NCBI GenBank assembly: GCA_964472195.1
Contig: CAYYJH010000051.1
Coordinates: forward strand, 1 to 21,921
DNA: 21,921 bases
Origin: BS750m-G4 sp964472195
GTDB lineage: Bacteria; Bacteroidota; Ignavibacteria; Tepidaquicellales; Tepidaquicellaceae
Direction of reading: 5' to 3'
Below are positions 16,576 to 21,921 of the stretch, piece after piece. Both the position numbers and the translations under genes were made by a program. The notes beneath the pieces are model-generated. The model was given only the letters and a program-made list of their open reading frames with translations. It was not told the DNA's origin and made no database searches. Numbering within the stretch: position 1 is the stretch's first letter; each line of letters starts with the position of its first letter.

Positions 16576-17217
16576 ATGTGTAGATTACTGCTCGTTAAAT
16601 CACAAACCGAATTTTCTATTTCAGAGCATCTCAATGAGTTTGCAGTAATTTCAAAAAACTGTAGGGAATTCCAGGGACATGGTTGGGGCTGTGCTTATTT
16701 AACGAACGGTTCATGGAAAGTCTACAAGAATATAAAACCAATCTGGGAAGATAACTTTGAACAATTTGATAAAACTACTCTTTTAATTGCTCATGCTCGA
16801 AGTGCTTTCCACAACGAGGGAATTCAAATAGATAACAACATGCCATTTCAAAAGAATGATATAATTTTTATTTTTAACGGTGAATTACACGGTGTTCGAA
16901 TAAAAGAACAGGGACGAATTGGTGCAGAGAAAATATTCAATTTTATTCTTCGGTTTCATAAAATAAATCTGATCGAGGCTTTTAAAAAATCTTTAGACAT
17001 TATTGAGAAAAAATCCAATTACGTAAAGGCAATGAATATCATTATGTCCGATAAGAAAAGCATTTATTTATCTTCAATATTTAACGAAGATGCTGACTAT
17101 TTTACGATGCATACAAAGAATTTATCGAATGGATTAATTATTTGTTCAGAGCCTTATGAAGAAGAACAGGACTGGCAAAAAATTGACAATAATACAATAA
17201 GGGAGATTTATATATGA
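16576..17217 (+). CDS. class II glutamine amidotransferase-like Ntn hydrolase, proposed LysW-releasing hydrolase
   Basis: A 213-residue single-domain protein of the YafJ/EgtC/Dug3-like class II amidotransferase group. Seen: nucleophile C2 directly after Met1 (MCRLLL), GHGWGCAY at 34-41, R75 in IAHARSAF (aligns with GlmS R73, which binds the substrate alpha-carboxylate), and oxyanion-hole N101-G102 in IFNGELHG. The position equivalent to GlmS D123, which binds the free alpha-amino group of glutamine (TDTE/TDSE), is G116 here (IGAEKIF). The family 'NTHPF' reads NNMPF. No synthase domain is attached. It lies between lysY and lysZ and its TGA overlaps the lysZ ATG. I infer that it cleaves the gamma-glutamyl amide between LysW E54 and the finished amino acid, replacing LysK. 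Alternatively it is an amidase of another kind. The fold is firm; the role is an inference. Confidence 0.85.
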   Translation: MCRLLLVKSQTEFSISEHLNEFAVISKNCREFQGHGWGCAYLTNGSWKVYKNIKPIWEDNFEQFDKTTLLIAHARSAFHNEGIQIDNNMPFQKNDIIFIFNGELHGVRIKEQGRIGAEKIFNFILRFHKINLIEAFKKSLDIIEKKSNYVKAMNIIMSDKKSIYLSSIFNEDADYFTMHTKNLSNGLIICSEPYEEEQDWQKIDNNTIREIYI

Positions 17218-18005
17218 TTATTATAAAAGTCGGCGGAGGAAAAGACATAAATTTAAACGGCATCGTTACCGATCTTTTAAAACTACAGGAGAAGGTAATT
17301 ATTGTTCATGGTGCAAATGCTCTTCGCAATGAAATAGCTGATAAATTGAGTATAGAGCGTAAGGTAATCACTTCGGTTAAGGGGTACTCGAGTGTTTTAT
17401 CCGATAAAGATGTAATTGATCTTCAAATGATGGCATATGCAGGTTTACGAAATAAGAGGATTGTCGAACTTTGTCAACAAAACGGGATTAACGCTGTTGG
17501 ACTTTCGGGTTTAGATGGGAGGGTTGTGCAGGGGCAAAGAAATAAGGGCATCAGGGTTTTCGAAAACAGAAAACTTAAAATTGTTCGTGACTTTTCTGGA
17601 AAACCTAAATCAATTAATGCTGATCTTTTAAATTTATTGATGAAGAACAGTTATACACCAATTTTATGTGTTCCGATTTTAGATGAAAATAATTTTGCTA
17701 TTAATTCTGAAAATGATGATATTGTTCGTGTGTTACAGGAGTACCTCAGTGCAGATACAATCATACACTTAATTGAAGCACCTGGATTTTTGGATGATGC
17801 CGGTGATATTGATTCCGTAGTAAAGAAGATTAACAAAGCTGATCTCGTACAAAAAGAAGAGCAGGTGAAAGGTAGGATGAAACGGAAGATATTAGCGCTA
17901 AGACAACTATTTGAAAAAGGTGTTGTAAAAGTAATCATAAGCGACGGCAGAACAGAACATCCTGTAGTGGATGCACTCTCAGGGAAAGGGACAGTGATTT
18001 CATGA
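17214..18005 (+). CDS. lysZ: LysZ, LysW-aminoadipate/glutamate kinase
   Basis: Amino acid kinase homologous to ArgB that phosphorylates the distal carboxyl of LysW-bound aminoadipate (or glutamate). Seen: N-terminal MIIIKVGGGKD phosphate loop, VIIVHGANALRNEIADKL, GLSGLDGRVVQG near residue 100, the nucleotide/substrate region CVPILDENNFAINSENDDIVRVL, and GRMKRKILALRQL at about 220-232 where ArgB has GGM.pK. 263 residues, standard. The start ATG overlaps the stop of the preceding amidotransferase-like gene (ATGA) and its own stop overlaps the lysJ start (ATGA), so three genes are translationally coupled. Confidence 0.92.
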   Translation: MIIIKVGGGKDINLNGIVTDLLKLQEKVIIVHGANALRNEIADKLSIERKVITSVKGYSSVLSDKDVIDLQMMAYAGLRNKRIVELCQQNGINAVGLSGLDGRVVQGQRNKGIRVFENRKLKIVRDFSGKPKSINADLLNLLMKNSYTPILCVPILDENNFAINSENDDIVRVLQEYLSADTIIHLIEAPGFLDDAGDIDSVVKKINKADLVQKEEQVKGRMKRKILALRQLFEKGVVKVIISDGRTEHPVVDALSGKGTVIS

Positions 18006-19156
18006 TTGATTTCAAATCAATACAGGATAAATACGAGTTAAACATATTTCCTAAAAGAGATATTGTGTTAGTAAAAGGTAAAAACTCAAAAGTATGGGAT
18101 GAAAATGGAAAAGAGTATATTGATTGTATATCTGGACACGGAGTAGCTAATATCGGACACTGCAACGATAAAGTAATCGAAGCCATCGAACAACAAGCGA
18201 AAAAACTCATTACCTGTCCCGGTAGTTTTTATAATGATACTCGTGCTCTTTTAATGCAAAAATTAATATCTATTTCTCCTAAGAGTTTAAACAAAGTTTA
18301 TCTTTGTAACTCAGGAGCGGAAGCAAACGAAGCTGCAATAAAGTTTTCACGATATTCCTTGAAGAAACCAAACTTTATTTGTGCGATGCGTGGTTTTCAC
18401 GGTAGAACAATGGGTGCCTTAAGTGCAACCTTTAATACAAATTTTCGAAAAGATTTTGAACCTCTTGTACCGGGTTTTACTTTCGTACCATTTAACAATA
18501 TTCAGAAATTAAATAATGCTATAGATGAAAAAACTGTTGGTGTAATCTTAGAAATTGTGCAAGGTGAAGGAGGTGTTAATATAGGAGAGAAGGATTATTT
18601 TTTACAAGCACAGGAACTATGTATTAAGAAAGGAGTACTGCTAATCATCGACGAAGTACAGACTGGTTTTTGCAGAACTGGAAAAATGTTTGCCAGTGAT
18701 TATTTTGACCTTCAACCGGATATAATGTGCCTTGCTAAAGCAATTGCCGGTGGTTTACCTATGGGAGCGGTGCTTTGTTCAGATAAAGTTTCTATTGATG
18801 TTGGAAAACATGGTTCTACATTTAGTGGGGGTCCATTGGTTTGCGCTGCTGCAAATGCAGCAATAGACTTTATGGTTGATAATAAGCTTTCAGAAACTGC
18901 TAAAGATAAGGGTGAATATATAATCAAAAAATTGGAAAAGAAAAATTTACTGAAAATTAGGGAAATTCGTTATTTAGGTTTACTCATTGGAATTGAGTTA
19001 AGAGAAAAAGTTAAGCCATATATTTTAAAGCTTATGGAAGCGGGCGTATTAACGTTACCAGCAGGAGCAACCGTATTAAGACTTCTACCACCATTGACAA
19101 TTAGTTATGAAGAATTGGATGTAGTAGCTGAAAGAGTAATTGAGGTACTCGAATAA
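18002..19156 (+). CDS. lysJ: LysJ, LysW-semialdehyde aminotransferase (class III, PLP)
   Basis: PLP aminotransferase of the ArgD/LysJ group that converts LysW-bound aminoadipate semialdehyde to LysW-lysine, or the glutamate analogue to LysW-ornithine, using glutamate as donor. Seen: NSGAEANEAAIKFSR, the cofactor-ring motif GFHGRTMGALSAT, LLIIDEVQTGFCRTG with the PLP-binding Asp, the Schiff-base K246 in CLAKAIAGGLPMGA, and HGSTFSGGPLVCAAANAAI. 384 residues, standard. Its start overlaps the lysZ stop. It is the last gene of the run: the next genes are on the other strand and no M20-type LysK hydrolase follows. Confidence 0.93.
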   Translation: MIDFKSIQDKYELNIFPKRDIVLVKGKNSKVWDENGKEYIDCISGHGVANIGHCNDKVIEAIEQQAKKLITCPGSFYNDTRALLMQKLISISPKSLNKVYLCNSGAEANEAAIKFSRYSLKKPNFICAMRGFHGRTMGALSATFNTNFRKDFEPLVPGFTFVPFNNIQKLNNAIDEKTVGVILEIVQGEGGVNIGEKDYFLQAQELCIKKGVLLIIDEVQTGFCRTGKMFASDYFDLQPDIMCLAKAIAGGLPMGAVLCSDKVSIDVGKHGSTFSGGPLVCAAANAAIDFMVDNKLSETAKDKGEYIIKKLEKKNLLKIREIRYLGLLIGIELREKVKPYILKLMEAGVLTLPAGATVLRLLPPLTISYEELDVVAERVIEVLE

Positions 19157-19194
19157 TATATTTTTCTAAGCATGATTCATTTTTCTGTGCAACT

Positions 19195-19218
19195 AAAAAG
19201 GACTTGCTGAACTCTTTT
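19195..19218. terminator. weak A/T-armed hairpin between lysJ and the toxin gene
   Basis: An A-rich arm (from 19195) followed by GG and a facing CTCTTTT arm ending at 19218 can form a 5-6 bp stem with T-runs on both strands. It lies between the convergent stops of lysJ and the toxin gene. It is plausible as a bidirectional terminator, but the stem is short and imperfect. Confidence 0.28.
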
Positions 19219-19220
19219 GT

Positions 19221-19502
19221 TTATTTTGCTTTCAGATATGATTTTAAATCCCTGTAGTAATTTTCGTGAGAACCAATTGTAATCAATTCTAGAACGCCTT
19301 TTTGTATTCTGTAAGAAAGAAGATATTGCATTCTTTTCATCTTAAATTTATAAACAAATATACTTTTAAAGTCTCCTTTTTTCTCTTCTCCAATATTTGG
19401 ATTTATTAATGTTTTCCTTATTTGATTATCTAATGCTTTCTTCTGATCTTTATGAAATTTTTTAACTTTACGTGCAAATAACGGTGATTGGATTATTTTC
19501 AT
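19221..19502 (-). CDS. RelE/ParE-family toxin of a type II toxin-antitoxin system
   Basis: A 93-residue basic protein of the RelE/ParE fold. Seen: N-terminal SPLFARKVKKFHKDQKKALDNQI helices, then the strand-rich core GDFKSIFVYKFKMKRMQYLLSYRI and the end ELITIGSHENYYRDLKSYL. The 'GsHENfYRDLK' ending is typical of RelE/ParE toxins paired with ParD-like antitoxins. Whether it cuts mRNA or poisons gyrase cannot be told from sequence. Its ATG lies 9 bases after the antitoxin stop on the same strand, the usual antitoxin-first order. It appears intact. Confidence 0.87.
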   Translation of the reverse strand: MKIIQSPLFARKVKKFHKDQKKALDNQIRKTLINPNIGEEKKGDFKSIFVYKFKMKRMQYLLSYRIQKGVLELITIGSHENYYRDLKSYLKAK

Positions 19503-19511
19503 AAATTAATT

Positions 19512-19730
19512 TTAACCAAATTTATATTCAGTTCCCTTATCACTTTCAAGTTGTTCTAATCCTATTAGAATTTCCCTTATTAATTTATAAGACAAATCGG
19601 GATTTTCTTCGGAGATTTTTCCAATCTTTGCCCAATATTCTATTTGTCCTGTTAGGGAACGGTTTTCTACTCTTGACTGAATCTTAGCTTCATCAATTAA
19701 TTTATTTGAAATTCTTACTGCAATACTCAT
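19512..19730 (-). CDS. ParD-like antitoxin
   Basis: A 72-residue antitoxin that should bind and neutralise the adjacent toxin and repress its own promoter. With the ATG at 19730 it reads MSIAVRISNKLIDEAKIQSRVENRSLTGQIEYWAKIG, a ribbon-helix-helix-like N-terminus matching the ParD_like family (RS..gQIEYWA..G), followed by ISEENPDLSYKLIREILIGL and a short acidic tail for toxin binding. The frame is open 17 codons further upstream, but that extension (starting at 19781) would run into the operator palindrome and has no family similarity, so the shorter start is chosen. Confidence 0.85.
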   Translation of the reverse strand: MSIAVRISNKLIDEAKIQSRVENRSLTGQIEYWAKIGKISEENPDLSYKLIREILIGLEQLESDKGTEYKFG

Positions 19731-19753
19731 GATAGTTTTTATAATATTTGATA

Positions 19754-19794
19754 TGTTGCAATATAAGCCACTGTGTTGCAATTTGCAACACAGT
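19754..19794 (-). promoter_or_regulatory. operator of the toxin-antitoxin operon
   Basis: A perfect 12-bp inverted repeat with a one-base spacer: ACTGTGTTGCAA (19770-19781), T, TTGCAACACAGT (19783-19794). A third half-site, TGTTGCAAT, lies at 19754-19762 closer to the gene. The array sits 24-64 bases upstream of the antitoxin ATG, the place where ParD-type antitoxins bind to autoregulate. The symmetry is seen directly; its use as operator is inferred. Confidence 0.7.
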
Positions 19795-20065
19795 ATTTAA
19801 AAAAGCTTTTCTACTTACACTGATTGCATTTTAAGTCTTCAATGATCAACGAGATACTGATGTTATAGGATAATTGTATGATAGAATATAAGGATGTCTA
19901 ATTTAATAATTATTTACTCTTGAAAAAATTTATAAGTATAAATTATTTGTAATATGCAGTAAACAAATCTTAAGAATTAGAGTACTGTTACGTGATTTTA
20001 TTTTATGATAAAACAATGTAAATTAAATTTCGTAAATAATAATTAAAACCAAAATTTATTTCAAA
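19795..20065. other. AT-rich intergenic region before the serine hydrolase
   Basis: About 270 bases between the toxin-antitoxin operator and the serine hydrolase gene. It must contain the hydrolase promoter, but I could not find a convincing promoter. Only very short open frames are present, with no coding character. No tRNA, hairpin terminator or repeat stands out. Confidence 0.5.
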
Positions 20066-21811
20066 ATGAAAAATATCAATTACTATTTGAAGTTTGCAAT
20101 TATAATTTTTGCAATATGTTTAATAAATATTCAGAATCAGGGATACTCGCAGGATAAAGCTGCTGAGATAGATGAGTTACTATCTCTCTACAACGAATAT
20201 GAGATATTTAACGGAACTGCATTAGTTGCAGAGGATGGGGAGGTAATATTCAAGAAAGGATACGGTCTTGCTAATATGGATTGGAACATCCCAAATGAAC
20301 CGGACACAAAATTCAGAATTGGCTCAATTACAAAACAATTCGTTGCTATGTTGATTATGCAGCTTGTAGAAGAAGGTAAAATTGACCTTAACGGAAAACT
20401 GACTGATTATTTGCCAGAATACAGAGAAGATACAGGGAATAAAGTAACAATACACCATTTGCTGACGCATACATCTGGAATTACTTCCTACACGAATTTA
20501 CCGGGGGTCTGGCAGGATTCTTTGAGAAATCACTATTCTCAAGATGAAATGATCAAGCTTCTGCATAGTAGTGATTTGGAATTCGAACCCGGAACAGAAT
20601 TTAACTATAACAACACGGGATATTATTTACTCGGTACTATAGTCGAAAAGATATATGATAAGCCATTAGAGGAAGTTCTGAAGGAGAAAATTTTCGAACC
20701 ATTAGAAATGAATAACACGGGTGTTGATAGAGAAAATAGAATATTAGAAAAAAGGGCAACAGGTTACGTTCCCGGTGCTTACGTGTATGAGATTAATCCT
20801 TATATATACATGCCGAATGTCCTTGGAGCTGGAGATATGTATTCAACGGTCGAAGACCTTTACAAATGGGATAGAGCATTGTACACGGAGAAATTACTTT
20901 CTAATAAATACAAAAAAATTATGTTCACTCCTTTTCTGAATGATTATGCTTACGGGTGGGGTGTTTTCAAGGTACCTGGAAAAAATACTGATAGCACAAC
21001 TGTGACGTCACACACAGGAGGAATAAATGGCTTCACTACGATAATCTTTCGAATGATTGATGAAAACAATCTCATAGTCATTTTTAATAACACAGGATCA
21101 ACCCAGTTAAGAAAAATGACTGAAGGAATTGTAAGCATTCTTCATGATCTTCCTTATAATAAACCCAAAAAATCGTTTGCTAATACCTTGAGGGAAAATA
21201 TCAATAATAATGGAATCGACTTTGCGATTGAAAAGTATAATACGTCAAAGGAAACAATCCAGGATGAGTATGATGTTGTGGAATTAGAGATTAATGCTTT
21301 GGGATATTTTTATTTAGGGAAAGACAAAATCAGGGAAGCGATAGAAGTGTTCAAAATTAATGTTGAAGAGTTTCCCGAGTCCTTTAATGTTTATGATAGT
21401 ATGGCAGAAGCATATATGAAGAATGGTGATAACGAGTTAGCTATAAAATATTATAAAAAGTCACTGGAGATAAATCCCCAGAATACAAATGGAATTGAAA
21501 TGTTGAAAAGACTTGGAGTCGATGTCGAAGCACCTGAAGAAATTAAATTATCGAGCGATGTTCTTGGTCAATATACCGGCAAATACAAATACTCATCCGA
21601 TTTTTATATAACGATTACTGTTGAAGGGGAGCAGATATTTGAGCAGGCAACAGGGCAAAAGAAGTTTGAAATATTTCCTACGTCTGAGACAGAATTCTTT
21701 TTGAAAGTAGTTGATGCGAAAATAAAGTTTGAAAAAAGTGAAGATGGAAATGTAACGGGGTTTACTTTATTTCAGAACCTTATGTCAATGCCTTTTGAAA
21801 AAGTAGAATAG
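20066..21811 (+). CDS. secreted beta-lactamase-family serine hydrolase with TPR-like repeats
   Basis: Class C beta-lactamase/penicillin-binding-protein-like serine hydrolase, acting outside the cytoplasm. Seen: signal peptide at about 1-28 (hydrophobic core, then GYSQD), catalytic SxxK motif S87-I-T-K90 in FRIGSITKQF, HLLTHTSGI, second motif Y181-N-N183 in FNYNNTGYYLLG, and the third (KTG-like) motif H316-T-G-G in SHTGGINGF. TPR-like repeats follow at about 410-480 (NVYDSMAEAYMKNGDNELAIKYYKKSLEINPQN). A C-terminal beta domain (about 503-581, LGQYTGKYKYSSDFYITITVEG) of DUF3471 type ends the protein. 581 residues, longer than the roughly 350-400 of simple members because of these additions. The substrate may be a peptide, an ester or cell wall; antibiotic resistance is not implied. 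Confidence 0.9.
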   Translation: MKNINYYLKFAIIIFAICLINIQNQGYSQDKAAEIDELLSLYNEYEIFNGTALVAEDGEVIFKKGYGLANMDWNIPNEPDTKFRIGSITKQFVAMLIMQLVEEGKIDLNGKLTDYLPEYREDTGNKVTIHHLLTHTSGITSYTNLPGVWQDSLRNHYSQDEMIKLLHSSDLEFEPGTEFNYNNTGYYLLGTIVEKIYDKPLEEVLKEKIFEPLEMNNTGVDRENRILEKRATGYVPGAYVYEINPYIYMPNVLGAGDMYSTVEDLYKWDRALYTEKLLSNKYKKIMFTPFLNDYAYGWGVFKVPGKNTDSTTVTSHTGGINGFTTIIFRMIDENNLIVIFNNTGSTQLRKMTEGIVSILHDLPYNKPKKSFANTLRENINNNGIDFAIEKYNTSKETIQDEYDVVELEINALGYFYLGKDKIREAIEVFKINVEEFPESFNVYDSMAEAYMKNGDNELAIKYYKKSLEINPQNTNGIEMLKRLGVDVEAPEEIKLSSDVLGQYTGKYKYSSDFYITITVEGEQIFEQATGQKKFEIFPTSETEFFLKVVDAKIKFEKSEDGNVTGFTLFQNLMSMPFEKVE

Positions 21812-21921
21812 GTATAATGACACATCTGTCCAAAACGTTTTTATTTTTAGCAAACTTATTGTAATTAAGGTGCATTTAGAATGAATAATCACTGTAATCT
21901 AACTCATCCCCCTTTGGTTCC
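21812..21921. other. window end without an assignable gene
   Basis: The last 110 bases follow the serine hydrolase. An ATG at 21881 opens a frame that runs off the end (it would begin MNNHCNLTHPPLVP), which I do not recognise. The final bases turn C-rich (TCATCCCCCTTTGGTTCC), unlike the rest of the intergenic DNA, and could be the edge of an interspersed repeat. Confidence 0.35.

Noticed and set aside
16576..17217. Ammonia-supplying subunit for an amidotransferase complex
   Set aside because: No synthase partner that uses ammonia is encoded nearby, and the residue that binds the amino group of free glutamine is missing.
15558..19156. Reading these genes as a standard acetylated arginine cluster (argC, argB, argD)
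   Set aside because: The presence of LysW ending in EDWGE and of LysX makes the carrier-protein pathway the better reading. No argJ, argA or argE is present.
19731..19781. 17-codon N-terminal extension of the antitoxin
   Set aside because: The extension overlaps the operator palindrome, shows no family similarity, and the family begins at the MSIAVRIS segment.
1..21921. tRNA genes, CRISPR arrays and insertion sequences
   Set aside because: TTCGA-type T-loop strings occur only inside coding genes without a cloverleaf. No regularly spaced direct repeats and no transposase or terminal inverted repeats were found.

Overview
The window is strongly AT-rich. The genes sit in short same-strand runs, most starts lack a clear Shine-Dalgarno sequence, and there are several predicted lipoproteins and a DUF5683-type membrane protein. 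Together these suggest a bacterium of the Bacteroidota/Chlorobiota/Ignavibacteriota group. That placement is an inference from gene content and style; no rRNA or tRNA gene is present to test it.

Layout. Positions 12-2406 (minus): GDP-L-fucose synthase and an aldehyde dehydrogenase. Positions 2588-4823 (plus): a conserved protein of unknown function, SecG with a long low-complexity tail, a compact structured-RNA candidate plus a rho-independent terminator, and a small DUF5683-type membrane protein. Positions 4866-10353 (plus): asparaginyl-tRNA synthetase, a YacP-like NYN nuclease, an HD-domain hydrolase, then an ABC-2 ATPase, its permease and a lipoprotein. Positions 10367-14017 (minus): class I fructose-1,6-bisphosphatase, RadA/Sms and a nine-repeat TPR lipoprotein.

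Positions 14338-19156 (plus) form the centre of interest: a LysW carrier-protein amino acid biosynthesis cluster. A 54-residue LysW (easily missed) ends in EDWGE. It is followed by LysX (ATP-grasp ligase that charges the C-terminal Glu of LysW), LysY (reductase), a class II glutamine amidotransferase-like protein, LysZ (kinase) and LysJ (aminotransferase). The canonical final enzyme, the LysK hydrolase that frees lysine or ornithine from LysW, is not in the cluster. In its place is the amidotransferase-like Ntn hydrolase, whose stop overlaps the lysZ start. It keeps the N-terminal Cys and the Arg that binds a substrate alpha-carboxylate, but it has lost the Asp that in ordinary members binds the free alpha-amino group of glutamine. 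That pattern is what would be expected for an enzyme that hydrolyses the gamma-glutamyl amide at the C-terminus of a protein. I propose that it is the missing carrier-releasing hydrolase, a non-orthologous replacement for LysK.

Positions 19221-19794 (minus): a complete type II toxin-antitoxin pair (ParD-like antitoxin, RelE/ParE toxin) with a perfect 12-bp inverted-repeat operator. Positions 20066-21811 (plus): a secreted beta-lactamase-family serine hydrolase with TPR-like repeats and a C-terminal DUF3471-like domain. The last 110 bases hold no gene I can assign.
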